Shown: piece by piece, positions 1 through 9,233 of the stretch
Layout: each line of letters begins with the position of its first letter
Position numbering within the stretch: position 1 is the first letter of the stretch
NCBI GenBank assembly: GCA_030145275.1
Contig: JAQYVV010000001.1
Location: 124,001-188,000 of the forward strand
Origin: Desulfurivibrionaceae bacterium
Lineage (GTDB): Bacteria > Desulfobacterota > Desulfobulbia > Desulfobulbales > VMSU01
Reading direction: 5' to 3'
Length of the DNA stretch: 64,000 nt
Translations under genes and position numbers: made by a program
The notes under the pieces: model-generated
What the model saw: only the letters and a program-made list of their open reading frames with translations
Databases searched by the model: none
What the model was told of the DNA's origin: nothing

Positions 1-199
1 GTCTAACCCGTTTGCCGCCAGCAGAGAGGCTGTATGTCATTGACTCTATGTGGGACTCCAACTTGTTCTCCTGCTCGGGTATAAATTGTTGCAGGGCCTT
101 TTCGACCAGTCCACGTTTTGTGTTTAAATATTCTTTTATGGCAGTAGTGTTGTCAGGAGTTGACGAGCCGATTTGGCTTGATTTAGTTTTTTCAGTCAT
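1..199 (-). CDS. ispA: Polyprenyl (farnesyl/geranylgeranyl) diphosphate synthase, N-terminal part
   Basis: The reading frame starts at the ATG at 199 and runs off the window edge, so only about 66 residues are visible. They end in SLSAGGKRVR, the conserved GGKR region of trans-isoprenyl diphosphate synthases that binds isopentenyl diphosphate; the Asp-rich motifs lie outside the window. The family condenses isopentenyl diphosphate with allylic diphosphates to make precursors of quinones and undecaprenyl phosphate. The ATG overlaps the end of xseB by 8 nt, which is the common xseB-ispA arrangement and indicates translational coupling. The exact chain length of the product cannot be judged from this fragment. 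Confidence 0.85.
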   Translation of the reverse strand, partial: MTEKTKSSQIGSSTPDNTTAIKEYLNTKRGLVEKALQQFIPEQENKLESHIESMTYSLSAGGKRVR

Positions 200-419
200 T
201 GGTTTGATCGAAGGGTTCGGCAGTCAACTTGCCATCTTTCTGTATCAATATATTCACTTTTTTCTGGGCTTCGTCCAATTTTTGATTGCAATAATCAGCA
301 AGTTTAATGCCGTCATCAAATTTCTTAATAGAGGCCTCTAAGCTTAGGTCACCGTCTTCAAGTTCACGAGTTATTTGTTCCAGTTGATCTAAGCTAGCTT
401 CAAAATTTTTCTTTGCCAT
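192..419 (-). CDS. xseB: Exodeoxyribonuclease VII small subunit
   Basis: A 75-residue acidic, helical protein with the XseB pattern: FEASLDQLEQITRELEDGDL followed by LEASIKKFDDGIKLADYC. XseB coats the XseA catalytic subunit to form exonuclease VII, which degrades single-stranded DNA to oligonucleotides in the cytoplasm. Length is normal for the family. It is the first gene of a minus-strand operon with the ispA-type gene, with which it overlaps by 8 nt. xseA is not adjacent; a palindromic repeat lies immediately upstream instead. Confidence 0.9.
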   Translation of the reverse strand: MAKKNFEASLDQLEQITRELEDGDLSLEASIKKFDDGIKLADYCNQKLDEAQKKVNILIQKDGKLTAEPFDQTND

Positions 420-479
420 ATTATATCTCTTTTGTAACCTCTCTCAGAGAGGGCAAGAAATTACCCTTGCCTCTGAAGC

Positions 480-605
480 GTAACTATTCAGGTAAGCGTA
501 GACTCCGGAAGTGCCTTAGATTTGTTCATTTTAGACTTCGAAGCATACTTTTTGGTATGTGAGAAGGTTAAAATGGGCGAAGATGAGGTGCTACTGAATA
601 GTTAC
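480..605. repeat. Long palindromic intergenic repeat, family A copy 1
   Basis: Bounded by GTAACTATTCAG on the left and CTGAATAGTTAC on the right. The two arms are imperfect complements and most differences are transitions. Nearly the whole element reappears in inverted orientation at 17056-17225. The left arm carries GGTAAGCGTAGACTCCG, a module found in other repeats of the window. It fills the gap between xseB and xerC; the remaining bases to 775 are AT-rich and hold no gene that I can see. Confidence 0.85.
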
Positions 606-775
606 CGCTCTTTTAAAGTATTTGCTGCCCTAGATTTATAATGATACAAGATATGTGTCAATGGACAATTTAAAAAACAGTGATGCCATATGTCAAAAAT
701 CACGATTATCTTTTTTTACTCTTTTTCCTTCCATGCAATGGTAGCTTTTTTTTGCACCCAAAGTAGATTCCCCTC

Positions 776-1693
776 ATGTCAAAGAATATAGCTACATATC
801 TGGATTTTTTTGCCAGATGGCTGACTGTTGAGAAGGGATATTCCGACAACACGGTCAGCAGCTATATGCGTGATGTGCAAAGTCTGGCCGATTTTCTTGG
901 CAAAGAGTGCCCTATATCTGAAATAGACAAGGCGAAGATTCGTGCTTTTATATACTCACTGAGTAAGAAAAATAAAGAATCTTCGGTGGCCAGGAAACTT
1001 TCGGCACTGCAAACTTTTTTCCGATTTCTAATTCAAGAAAAAAAGTTAAGCCAAGACCCTCTTTTGGGAGTTGCCAGACCAAAGCAGGGGCAATATATTC
1101 CTGCCTTCTTAAATGTTGATGAGGTTTTTTGTGTCATGGACGCTCCTGGGCCTGAAGATACCTTTAGGGAGCGAGACAAGGCGATTCTGGAACTCCTTTA
1201 TTCTACTGGCATGCGAGTGGCTGAACTTGTCAGTCTTCAGATGAACTCACTTGATTTTGAAACAGAAATGGTTACGGTTACCGGCAAGGGGAATCGCCAG
1301 AGATTGGTACCCATGGGCACCCCTGCCCAGGATGCCTTGAATAAATATTTTCCCCAAAGGTTCGTGCTTATTCAAGGAAGCCTTGCACGGGGGAACTCTC
1401 CTGATCAGAATGCTGTTTTCTTGAATAATAGAGGTACTCGTTTAACGACGAGAAGTGTTGAGCGCTTGGTGAAAATGTATGCTGAAAGAGCGGGCATACT
1501 TACTGCCGTAACCCCTCACGCTCTGAGGCACTCATTTGCCACCCATTTACTGGAAATGGGCGCGGATTTGCGGATGGTACAGGAGTTGCTGGGACACAGG
1601 AGTCTGTCGACAACTCAGAAATACACCCATCTGACCGTTGACCATCTCATGGAAGTGTATGACAAGACCCATCCGATGGCGAGAAAAGTGTAA
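776..1693 (+). CDS. xerC: Tyrosine site-specific recombinase XerC
   Basis: A 305-residue tyrosine recombinase of standard Xer length. The N-terminal SAM-like core-binding domain covers about residues 8-95 and the catalytic domain about 115-300. Catalytic residues visible are Arg147 (TGMRVAEL), the HALRH motif (His248, Arg251), the LLGH histidine and the nucleophile Tyr283 (QKYTHL). Together with XerD, XerC resolves chromosome dimers at dif. The C-terminal LMEVYDKTHP is XerC-like rather than XerD-like, and the position just upstream of hslVU matches the codV-clpQ-clpY order of Firmicutes. No strong Shine-Dalgarno precedes the chosen ATG. The TAA stop lies inside a palindromic repeat that begins at 1690, so the repeat defines the C terminus. 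Confidence 0.92.
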   Translation: MSKNIATYLDFFARWLTVEKGYSDNTVSSYMRDVQSLADFLGKECPISEIDKAKIRAFIYSLSKKNKESSVARKLSALQTFFRFLIQEKKLSQDPLLGVARPKQGQYIPAFLNVDEVFCVMDAPGPEDTFRERDKAILELLYSTGMRVAELVSLQMNSLDFETEMVTVTGKGNRQRLVPMGTPAQDALNKYFPQRFVLIQGSLARGNSPDQNAVFLNNRGTRLTTRSVERLVKMYAERAGILTAVTPHALRHSFATHLLEMGADLRMVQELLGHRSLSTTQKYTHLTVDHLMEVYDKTHPMARKV

Positions 1694-1797
1694 ATATTCG
1701 GCAACACTCCAGCTGTGCCCGATCTGGCTGACTCACGTAGAACTACTACGCTTCGCCTGCCAGATCGAACACATCTGAAGCGTTGTCAAACATTTAC
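1690..1797. repeat. Long palindromic intergenic repeat, family B copy 1
   Basis: A 108-bp palindrome bounded by GTAAATATTCGGCAACAC and its near complement ending CAAACATTTAC. Over the first 34 arm positions I count 8 differences, 7 of them transitions; 6 become G-U pairs if the minus strand is transcribed. The centre contains a small inner palindrome around ACGTAGAACTACTACG. It supplies the xerC stop codon. Other copies are at 11410, 21091, 37518 and 62939. Confidence 0.88.
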
Positions 1798-1799
1798 AG

Positions 1800-1828
1800 A
1801 AAAGTTGAAAGTTGCAGGTTGAAAAGTG
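1800..1828. repeat. GTTGAAA-type low-complexity repeat
   Basis: Short degenerate tandem units of the type AAAGTTGAAAGTTGCAGGTT. The same motif occurs at 9234-9315 and 19960-19990. Function unknown. Confidence 0.5.
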
Positions 1829-1910
1829 ATATGGAGGTTTTAGTTTATCACGTTACAAAAACATCAAGATAACTATCAAAGTACTTGGTACTAAAGAAGA
1901 GACAAAAAAT

Positions 1911-2441
1911 ATGAAAATAAGATCGACAACGATAATCTCAGTCCGTCACAAAGGAGAAGTGGTGGTTGCCGGTGATGGGCAGGTAAGTCTTGGGGCCACA
2001 GTTATGAAACATAAGGCCCAGAAAGTAAGAAGGCTTTATGACGGAAAGGTTATTTGCGGCTTTGCCGGATCAACGGCTGATGCCTTCACTCTGTTTGAAC
2101 TGCTTGAAAAAAAGCTGGAACAGTACAACGGAAACCTGATGCGGGCAGCTGTTGAACTGGCCAAAGATTGGCGCACGGACAGAATGCTGCGGAAACTGGA
2201 GGCATTTCTGGTAACAGTTGATAAAGATTGCTCCCTGCTTCTTTCTGGTACAGGTGATGTTATTGAAGCAGATGACGGAATCCTTGCCATTGGTTCCGGC
2301 GGACCATATGCCCAAGCAGCTGCGAAAGCCCTTCTGAATCATACTGATTTGAGTGCCGAAGAAATTTGCCAGACAGCGATGCAGATTGCCGGAGAGATTT
2401 GTGTATACACCAATGATAATATTACAATGGAAAAAATATGA
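1911..2441 (+). CDS. hslV: ATP-dependent protease proteolytic subunit HslV
   Basis: A 176-residue N-terminal nucleophile hydrolase that forms the proteolytic core of the HslUV (ClpYQ) protease. The conserved [10 protein letters not shown] and AGDGQVSLG blocks identify it. The catalytic threonine is expected to be Thr6, preceded by MKIRS, so a five-residue propeptide would have to be removed; in E. coli only Met precedes the threonine. [14 protein letters not shown] near residue 125 is the conserved C-terminal block. It overlaps hslU by 4 nt (ATGA), indicating translational coupling. Confidence 0.95.
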   Translation: MKIRSTTIISVRHKGEVVVAGDGQVSLGATVMKHKAQKVRRLYDGKVICGFAGSTADAFTLFELLEKKLEQYNGNLMRAAVELAKDWRTDRMLRKLEAFLVTVDKDCSLLLSGTGDVIEADDGILAIGSGGPYAQAAAKALLNHTDLSAEEICQTAMQIAGEICVYTNDNITMEKI

Positions 2442-3835
2442 GCGTACCTGATACTTTAACACCCAAAGAGATTGTAACTGAACTTGATAAATTTATTATA
2501 GGCCAGGCTGACGCAAAACGTTTTGTGGCTGTGGCCCTGCGGAATAGATGGAGACGGCAGCAAGTTCAACCGCCTCTGCGAGATGAAATTTCTCCTAAAA
2601 ATATCATTATGATTGGTCCTACCGGGGTAGGTAAGACTGAAATTGCGAGGCGTTTGGCCAATCTAGCCCAATCACCTTTCCTGAAAATAGAGGCATCCAA
2701 ATTTACAGAAGTTGGTTATGTGGGCCGGGACGTAGAGTCGATGATCAGGGATCTTACAGAACTGGCCGTCAACCTGGTCAGGGGGGAAGAGAGGCAAAAA
2801 GTTGAAGGGAAGTCGGAAACGCTTGCGGAAGAGAGAGTCTTGGACCTTTTACTGCCGCCCAGCCCGCCAGTGGCTGCTGCTGCCATTGTGCCTGATGCTG
2901 ATCAGGAAAATACGAAGCCTTTGGAAGAAAATTCCTTTTCTGCAACCAGAGAAAAATTCCGAAAGATGCTTAGAGACGGTAAGTTTGATGATAAGCAGGT
3001 GGAGATGGACATTGACCAGTCTAAGCCGATGCCGACAGTGGAAGTGTTCAGTAATACCGGGATGGGTGGGATGGATGATATAGGGGCCAACCTCAAAGAT
3101 GTTTTTGGCAAGATGTTTCCAAAGAAAACAAAAAGACAGAAACTTAATGTTAAAGAGGCCTTGAAACTTTTACAAGCCGAAGAGGCTGAAAAATTAATTG
3201 ATGAAGAAAAAGTAATTCGTAAGGCCATTCAGCGAACCGAGCAGACCGGGATAATATTTTTGGATGAGATTGATAAGATTGCATCCCGGCAGAGCAGTGG
3301 GAGGCAAGGGGCTGAGGTATCACGGGAGGGTGTCCAGCGTGATCTTTTACCAATCGTAGAGGGCTCCAATGTCTCGACAAAATATGGCATGGTCAAGACA
3401 GATCATATCCTTTTTGTTGCCAGTGGGGCTTTTCATACCTGCAAACCTTCGGATTTGATCCCCGAATTGCAGGGTCGTTTTCCCATTCGAGTCGAGCTTG
3501 ATTCTCTGGGAGAAGAAGAATTTTACCGGATTTTGACCGAACCCGAAAATGCTTTGATAAAACAGTATATTGCCCTTATGGAAACAGAAGGAATTGAGCT
3601 TGTTTTTGAAGATGAGGCTATCCGGGAAATGGCAAAAATTGGCGCCGCAGTTAATTTATCCACCGATAATATTGGAGCAAGACGCTTGCACACAATCATG
3701 GAGAGACTTCTTGAGGATCTTTCTTTTAATGCCCCTGAGATGGCTGGTGAAAAATTTGTGGTAACTGCAGCCTATGTCTCGGAACAATTGGCTAAAATTT
3801 CAACTGATGAGGATTTAAGCCGTTTTATCCTATGA
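2438..3835 (+). CDS. hslU: ATP-dependent protease ATPase subunit HslU
   Basis: A 465-residue AAA+ unfoldase that feeds substrates to HslV. N-terminal [17 protein letters not shown], Walker [10 protein letters not shown] near residue 64, pore loop GYVGRD near residue 92, Walker B IIFLDEID near residue 270, and a C-terminal DEDLSRFIL tail that inserts into HslV pockets. The intermediate I-domain (about residues 110-240) is present and rather charged. Length is slightly above E. coli HslU (443). ATG overlaps the hslV stop. Confidence 0.95.
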   Translation: MSVPDTLTPKEIVTELDKFIIGQADAKRFVAVALRNRWRRQQVQPPLRDEISPKNIIMIGPTGVGKTEIARRLANLAQSPFLKIEASKFTEVGYVGRDVESMIRDLTELAVNLVRGEERQKVEGKSETLAEERVLDLLLPPSPPVAAAAIVPDADQENTKPLEENSFSATREKFRKMLRDGKFDDKQVEMDIDQSKPMPTVEVFSNTGMGGMDDIGANLKDVFGKMFPKKTKRQKLNVKEALKLLQAEEAEKLIDEEKVIRKAIQRTEQTGIIFLDEIDKIASRQSSGRQGAEVSREGVQRDLLPIVEGSNVSTKYGMVKTDHILFVASGAFHTCKPSDLIPELQGRFPIRVELDSLGEEEFYRILTEPENALIKQYIALMETEGIELVFEDEAIREMAKIGAAVNLSTDNIGARRLHTIMERLLEDLSFNAPEMAGEKFVVTAAYVSEQLAKISTDEDLSRFIL

Positions 3836-3851
3836 TGGCTATGCAGATAAC

Positions 3852-3922
3852 GGTTCTGAAAGGTTCTTACTAAGTTAGGTTGACGTATAATCAATACGTC
3901 AACCACTCAATCTTTCAGACCT
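3852..3922 (+). terminator. Probable terminator or hairpin downstream of hslU
   Basis: A nested inverted repeat: outer arms GGTTCTGAAAG and CTTTCAGACC enclose a perfect 11-bp stem GGTTGACGTAT / ATACGTCAACC (3878-3904) with a 5-nt loop. TTCTTTTT follows the outer arm. Consistent with termination of xerC-hslVU, although the T run is interrupted. The rest of the gap to 4169 is AT-rich with no gene visible. Confidence 0.5.
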
Positions 3923-4169
3923 TCTTTTTGGGGTTATGGGTTTTGCTCCTGTCTTTATAAAAAAGCTAATTACTTGCTTGGTTCTATTTTGGTTGACAAA
4001 TTTCTTTGAAAAAGTCACAACTATTTACTAGTTTTTATATATGTTATATATCGCAGGTTTAGCCCATTGCTAATGGACCAACCAGATAGGGAAAAAGACA
4101 CTAATATTATCTCATTTTTTTGGTGTTATTAAACAACTTTCTCTCCTTAAACTACGATAGGATAGTTAT

Positions 4170-6128
4170 ATGGCTTCATCTTCAACTCCATGTGAAAAGA
4201 AAAATAAAGAAAAAAAAGTATTTTCATTATTTGGTCTGATGGATTGTTCTTCGGAGAAGTTTCCCGGCTGTTTTATTCAGAAATGTCTAGATACAACTAT
4301 CACCTGGAAACTGGTAGGTATGCTGGTTGTTTCTCTGTTTGGCTTTGCACTGGTGATTGTTTTGAATACAACAGCCTTGCATAAGATAAATAACAGTAAT
4401 CATAGTATCAGGGATGTTTCTATTCCCCAGTATAAAATCGGTCAATATGTTTTGCGAGGCATGAATGGATTTAAAATTTCCTTGATCCATATTCTTGATG
4501 CCGATGAACTTGACGAGGACGATATAAATGTCTTGGCCAATCAGCAACGACTTGAAGATATGGCTAAAATGATCGTTTCTCTTAGAGATGGGGGGCCGGT
4601 TATTGATGTGGCCCGTATTTCTCGCCAGACTTTGGATGTTTTTACGGTTACAAAGGCAGATGATCCCATGATGATTGACTTTGTGAACCGTATTTATGAA
4701 GCCGAAACTTCCCTTGAAGAGTCATTTGATGAGCTTGTGGAATGTTTGAGCAATGATTGTTTGGAGGAAGAGAAAGAAGACGTTGTCTGGGATGTTTATG
4801 ACAGCCTGGGAGAGTTGTATGATGTTGTTATTGCAATGACTGTAGAGGTTAATAAGCGGAATGAATTGAAATTTGAGGAACTGGAAGATATCATAGCCTA
4901 CTCCATGGAAAGATCCCTTTGGGTCGGATTGATGATTGCTACAATTCTTGTCATTGCTACCTTGCTGTATATTCTGGTTATTGTTCATCCCCTGAGAACC
5001 ATTCTCGAAAAAATAACTTTTATTGCCAGGGGTGGGGGCGATCTTGCTCAACGGATTGAGGTTAAAAGCAATGATGAAGTCGGGCAGCTTGCCCAGCAAC
5101 TCAATACCTTGGTTGATAGCATCTACAGTCTTAACTCCTTTAAAGCTGTGATTGAGGAAGAGGAATCCACCACCGAGGTCAATCTTCGACTTGCCAATGT
5201 ATTGCGGGAAAGATTTGATTGTGATAATTTTTTTATATACGAGAGAACCGGTAATAAAAACAATATGTCTGTAGCCTATGCCGAGGATATGGCTGATCTT
5301 TGTAGTCCTGAAATATTGGATGAATCAAGCTTTTGCAGGGCTAAACGTACGGGACACACTATTTCGTCTCGGGATTTCCCCGAAATATGTAAGAAATTCC
5401 CTCATGGAGACCGCCTAGAACATCATTGCATCCCCATGATAGCAAGTGGCAAGGTTGTTGGAGTTGTTCAGTTTCTGCATGAAAAAGATACGAGTGCCGA
5501 GGAATATAAAGAATTTTCTGACAAGGTCAAGAGGGCAACACGATATGTCAAGGAGGCGACACCTGTTATTGAGGCGAAGCGTTTTGCCTCAGCGCTGCAT
5601 GAGTCAACCATGCGTGATCCGATGACCGATCTTTATAATAGGCGTTTTCTCGAATCTTATACCGAAACACTGGTGGCCAGCACCAATCGACGAAATACGA
5701 AAGTCGGAATTCTCATGTGCGATATGGATTTTTTCAAGGAAGTAAATGACAACTATGGACATGAAACTGGAGACGTTGTTCTCATAAAGACTGCTGAAGT
5801 GTTGACCGGTTGCGTCAGGGCTTCAGATATGGTTATCCGCTATGGCGGCGAAGAGTTTATTATACTGCTTATAGATGTGAAAAATCGGCAGGAAATCCTT
5901 GATCTGGCCGAAAGGATTCGTTCAACAATGGAAGGTACTATTATTAATGTTCCGGATGGAACACTACAAAAAACTTTGAGTATTGGGGCCAGCGAATTTC
6001 CAGGAGACACTGATGGGTTCTGGGAAGCGATAAAATTTGCCGATGTCGCCTTATACCGGGCTAAAGAGGAAGGGAGAAACAGAGTAATTAGTTTTTCCAG
6101 TGAAATGTGGAAAGGGGACAAATATTAA
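4170..6128 (+). CDS. Membrane-bound HAMP-GAF diguanylate cyclase
   Basis: A 652-residue protein predicted to make cyclic di-GMP from two GTP at the inner membrane. Domains in order: cytoplasmic N-terminus, TM1 about 47-68, periplasmic helical sensor about 70-245 rich in acidic residues, TM2 about 250-272, HAMP about 273-325, GAF-like about 330-470, GGDEF about 485-645. The active-site signature is GGEEF at 559-563, and RASD five residues upstream is a canonical product-inhibition I-site. The gene faces the HD-GYP-like gene across a palindromic repeat, which suggests a locally paired synthesis and turnover module. Ligand unknown. Confidence 0.9.
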   Translation: MASSSTPCEKKNKEKKVFSLFGLMDCSSEKFPGCFIQKCLDTTITWKLVGMLVVSLFGFALVIVLNTTALHKINNSNHSIRDVSIPQYKIGQYVLRGMNGFKISLIHILDADELDEDDINVLANQQRLEDMAKMIVSLRDGGPVIDVARISRQTLDVFTVTKADDPMMIDFVNRIYEAETSLEESFDELVECLSNDCLEEEKEDVVWDVYDSLGELYDVVIAMTVEVNKRNELKFEELEDIIAYSMERSLWVGLMIATILVIATLLYILVIVHPLRTILEKITFIARGGGDLAQRIEVKSNDEVGQLAQQLNTLVDSIYSLNSFKAVIEEEESTTEVNLRLANVLRERFDCDNFFIYERTGNKNNMSVAYAEDMADLCSPEILDESSFCRAKRTGHTISSRDFPEICKKFPHGDRLEHHCIPMIASGKVVGVVQFLHEKDTSAEEYKEFSDKVKRATRYVKEATPVIEAKRFASALHESTMRDPMTDLYNRRFLESYTETLVASTNRRNTKVGILMCDMDFFKEVNDNYGHETGDVVLIKTAEVLTGCVRASDMVIRYGGEEFIILLIDVKNRQEILDLAERIRSTMEGTIINVPDGTLQKTLSIGASEFPGDTDGFWEAIKFADVALYRAKEEGRNRVISFSSEMWKGDKY

Positions 6129-6159
6129 CAAATTGAGTAATTTTTATTACTTTATAGCA

Positions 6160-6314
6160 GTTAGCGATCAATTAAATACACCCAAGATTGCATACCCCCT
6201 GAGTCCGTAAGCGTTTCAGGGGCACCCCGATGTGCGTGATCGAGCCACGCGATTATACCCCTGTATATCACGTGGTTCGATCACGTGCAGCGGGGTGTTC
6301 GTGGAGCGCTTACC
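6160..6314. repeat. Long palindromic intergenic repeat, family C copy 1
   Basis: About 155 bp starting GTTAGCGATCAATTAA. It contains arms GTAAGCGTTTCAGGGG and the near complement ending GGAGCGCTTACC, with an inner GTGATCGAGCCACG / CGTGGTTCGATCAC pairing. A second, almost identical copy lies at 41028-41183. Both copies sit just after plus-strand genes. Confidence 0.85.
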
Positions 6315-6330
6315 TTTAGCACAATGTTGA

Positions 6331-7935
6331 TTAGATATCTATTTGTTCAGTAAACATCTCTTTTGCTGCATATTCCGAATAAAGATTTGTCGTGATGAAG
6401 AGATCTAGGATGTCCCCATCTATGTGTCCGTCTTTCTGCATGTAATCCAAAATTTCAAGGGCTTTTGACAATTTCATTGGCTGGCGGTATGGACGGTCCT
6501 TGGCTGTCAGTGCTTCAAAAATATCGGCAATGGCCATGATCCTTACCTGTAAGGAAATTTTATCGGCTGACAGTTTCAGGTGATAACCTGACCCATCTAA
6601 GCGTTCATGATGACCGCAGGCAAACTCGGGAATATTTGCTATATTCTTTGGAAAGGATAGTTGGCTAAGTATTTTCCAGGTCACCGTGGTGTGGTTTTCG
6701 ATTACCATCCGTTCCTGGGGGCACAGGGTACCTTTGCGGATGCAGAGATTATCCAGCTCGTCTTTCTGAAGATATGGGTATGTTCTTCCTTCAAGGCTGT
6801 ATGTTTTAGCAGCAATTTGCTCTAAGCGTTCAATCTTGTCATCCGTCATGAATTCGGTGCCGCAGTTACATGTTTTAACAAACATCAGGTCATTGTTCAG
6901 TTCCTCAATTTGTTGGGAAAATTTCTGCTCAGGATTTTTCAGGGCTTCATGCTCAGATTGACCAGAACCAAGGAGTTCTGCTTTTTGCCGCAAAAAGTTA
7001 TTTTCCAGAAGCTGGCTGATGAGTTTAAAGCGGGTTTCGATATACTCGAATCGTTCGAAGATTGTTTGCAGCTTGGTTTCCTTGTCAATAATATGTTCTG
7101 GGACGGCTATTTTGCCGACATCATGCATCCAGGCAGCCAGCCGTATTTCTTCCAGTTCCTCTTCCGAAAAATTGATATTGCTAAAGGGTTCGGCAGGTGA
7201 ATCGTTGACCGCCTTGGCTATCATCATGGTCAGGATTTTGACGCGTTTGATATGGCCACCGGTGAAAGGTGATTTCTCGTCTATGGCGGTGGCAATGCTT
7301 TTCATGAAAGAATAGAGGAGGGTGCGCAACTCCTCCAGCAGGTTCATGTTTATCAGGGCCATTGCGGCCTGGGAGGCAAGAGAGGTTATAACCTCGGTAT
7401 AGGCGCAGTCAAAGGTGATTATCTCACCGCTTTGACTATCCATGGCATTGATTAATTGTAGGACGCCTAAAACTTGATTATTCTGATCTTTCAAAGGTAC
7501 TACTAACATTGATTTGGAATGGTAACCGCTTTGGGCATCATATCTTTTCGGTCCGGTGAAATCAAAATTTGTGGCTTTGTAGACATCTGGAATATCCACC
7601 ACCTCATTCTTCAGGGCCACATAAGAGGCAACATTGGTAAAGTTAGGTTTGTTGTCTAAACTCAGGGGGATGGGAGGGAAATGTGCTTCGGTATCTTCAG
7701 CATTGATCACGCTTAATTTCATGCTGTCGTTTTGTAAGATTTTAAAATTAAGATTTTGTTTGTCGTCATCAAGCAGGTAGAGCGTCCCCCCATCAGCATT
7801 GGAAAGATTTCGGGCTTCTTTGACTATAAGTTCTAATAGTTTATCTGAATTCCTTTCCGCGGTCAGGGCCAGGCCGATCTTGACAAGAATGCGGTATTTT
7901 TCTTCACTGGTAATTTTATTTTTGATATGGTCCAT
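6331..7935 (-). CDS. GAF / HD-GYP-like phosphodiesterase with a variant GYH motif
   Basis: Predicted c-di-GMP phosphodiesterase-type response protein of 534 residues. An upstream in-frame ATG at 7968 exists, but GAAGGAAA lies 8-9 nt before the ATG at 7935, so I chose the latter. GAF domain about residues 15-190; HD domain follows with GGHIKRV and WMHDVGKIAVPEH (about residue 270). The GYP signature reads HHERLDGSGYH instead of ...GYP (about residue 445). Between the HD and GYP halves lies an unusual insertion of about 110 residues containing CNCGTEF. Either activity, substrate range (c-di-GMP, cGAMP) or a degenerate receptor role is possible. No membrane segment is visible. Confidence 0.85.
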   Translation of the reverse strand: MDHIKNKITSEEKYRILVKIGLALTAERNSDKLLELIVKEARNLSNADGGTLYLLDDDKQNLNFKILQNDSMKLSVINAEDTEAHFPPIPLSLDNKPNFTNVASYVALKNEVVDIPDVYKATNFDFTGPKRYDAQSGYHSKSMLVVPLKDQNNQVLGVLQLINAMDSQSGEIITFDCAYTEVITSLASQAAMALINMNLLEELRTLLYSFMKSIATAIDEKSPFTGGHIKRVKILTMMIAKAVNDSPAEPFSNINFSEEELEEIRLAAWMHDVGKIAVPEHIIDKETKLQTIFERFEYIETRFKLISQLLENNFLRQKAELLGSGQSEHEALKNPEQKFSQQIEELNNDLMFVKTCNCGTEFMTDDKIERLEQIAAKTYSLEGRTYPYLQKDELDNLCIRKGTLCPQERMVIENHTTVTWKILSQLSFPKNIANIPEFACGHHERLDGSGYHLKLSADKISLQVRIMAIADIFEALTAKDRPYRQPMKLSKALEILDYMQKDGHIDGDILDLFITTNLYSEYAAKEMFTEQIDI

Positions 7936-7988
7936 GACTAATTTCCTTCGGTTGCAGTCATGCCACAACCAAGTGTCATATCAAGATT

Positions 7989-8187
7989 GATGGCGTCGCA
8001 AAAAGTCCGATCTACTGCGTTGTACCCACAAGGGGCATAAATGGATTTTTGACAGACCTTCGGTATACCATATGTATGACCGAAGCCCTGTTAAAAATAC
8101 CACGCCTCGAAGTCTGCGCTTATCTGTATATCGAACTTTTATGCTTAGCCATCTGGCTGGCTGCGCCGACTTTTTGCGAGAGCATCA
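7989..8187. repeat. Long palindromic intergenic repeat, family D copy 1
   Basis: About 199 bp with inverted ends GATGGCGTCGCAAAAAGTC and GACTTTTTGCGAGAGCATC. It contains inner palindromes, for example ACCTTCGGTATACC / TATGACCGAAG. A near-identical copy in opposite orientation lies at 20101-20281. It occupies most of the gap between dusB and the GAF/HD-GYP gene; 8188-8300 shows no further gene. Confidence 0.85.
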
Positions 8188-8300
8188 AGATTGGTCTAAT
8201 ATTTTCGGAGGGTGCAGCGGGGAGGGGTGAAATTTTTATTCGTAAATGATCCGCTCTCCAAAAAGGGGGATTGCTTATCATCCTATCATTTATAATCAGA

Positions 8301-9227
8301 TTATCCAAGCGACTCTATCATTTCTTTGAGTTCCGCAAAGGTATTTGTCTCATAAATTTTCTGGCGGATGCTTGCGCCACTATGCACACCTTTAAAGTAG
8401 CGGCCAGCCTGGTTTTTGCATTTGGCTACAACCTTTTCGGCTGTAAAAAATTGTTCAATGAGTTGCAGGTGGCGTTTAAGGGCTTTCAGTCTGAAAGGAA
8501 TGCTGGGGGAAGAGTAGTTTTCTCCGAATATCCAAGGTGCTCCAATGGCAGCTCGGCCTATCATCACTGCATCACAGCCAGTTTTTTTCATCATGGCCTG
8601 TCCGTCTTCCCGGCAGGTTATATCTCCGTTTCCGATCAGAGGAACAGTTATGGCCTTTTTGACCTTGGCTATGACATTCCAGTCGGGCTTTCCAGAAAAA
8701 CCATCAGACCAGGTACGGGCATGGAGCGTGATTGCAGAGGCTCCATGATCTTGGGCCATTGCCGCAAATTCTGGGGCATTTATGTTCTGGTGGGTCCAGC
8801 CAGACCTGATTTTTACGGTAACTGGAAGTTTGGTATTGTCAGCCACTTTTCTGATGATCTGGCCGGCCAGTACAGGTGTCTTCATCAGGGCTGATCCTGA
8901 CCCTTTCTTGATCACCTTTTTTACCGGACACCCCATATTTATATCAATAATATCAACGGGGTACTCTGAAAGTATGGCTGCTGCCTCTCCCATTATTTCC
9001 GGATCATTGCCAAACAACTGCATAGATATTGGGCGTTCATCCGGGTGGCTTTGCAGCATTTCAATTGTTTTTTCTTGACGATAGGCAAGACCGTGGCTGC
9101 TGATCATTTCTGAAACGCAGAATCCTGCCCCATATTCACGACAGAGCATACGAAAGGCAATGTCACTGAATCCTGCTAAAGGGGCGAGGATGAAAGGGTT
9201 TTTTAGGTGGATGGTGCCGATGTGCAT
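8301..9227 (-). CDS. dusB: tRNA-dihydrouridine synthase (DusB-type)
   Basis: A 308-residue flavoprotein that reduces uridines in tRNA D-loops. The TIM-barrel begins NPFILAPLAGFSDIAFR; the catalytic cysteine is Cys100 in DINMGCP; FMN/tRNA-binding blocks KIRSGW, ITLHARTW and GNGDI are present, followed by a helical C-terminal recognition domain. Sequence features fit DusB rather than DusA or DusC, though subfamily assignment is from memory. It lies downstream of tkt on the same strand with a low-complexity repeat between them. Confidence 0.9.
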   Translation of the reverse strand: MHIGTIHLKNPFILAPLAGFSDIAFRMLCREYGAGFCVSEMISSHGLAYRQEKTIEMLQSHPDERPISMQLFGNDPEIMGEAAAILSEYPVDIIDINMGCPVKKVIKKGSGSALMKTPVLAGQIIRKVADNTKLPVTVKIRSGWTHQNINAPEFAAMAQDHGASAITLHARTWSDGFSGKPDWNVIAKVKKAITVPLIGNGDITCREDGQAMMKKTGCDAVMIGRAAIGAPWIFGENYSSPSIPFRLKALKRHLQLIEQFFTAEKVVAKCKNQAGRYFKGVHSGASIRQKIYETNTFAELKEMIESLG

Positions 9228-9233
9228 TGGTGT

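Noticed and set aside
12-341. A plus-strand open frame covering the start of the window
   Set aside because: It runs antisense to xseB and the ispA start, both of which have clear family signatures.
480-605. Palindromic repeats considered as CRISPR arrays
   Set aside because: Copies are single, far apart, not separated by uniform spacers, and no cas genes are present.
8271-8894. A 207-codon plus-strand open frame opposite dusB
   Set aside because: Antisense to a complete dusB; no motif or ribosome site.
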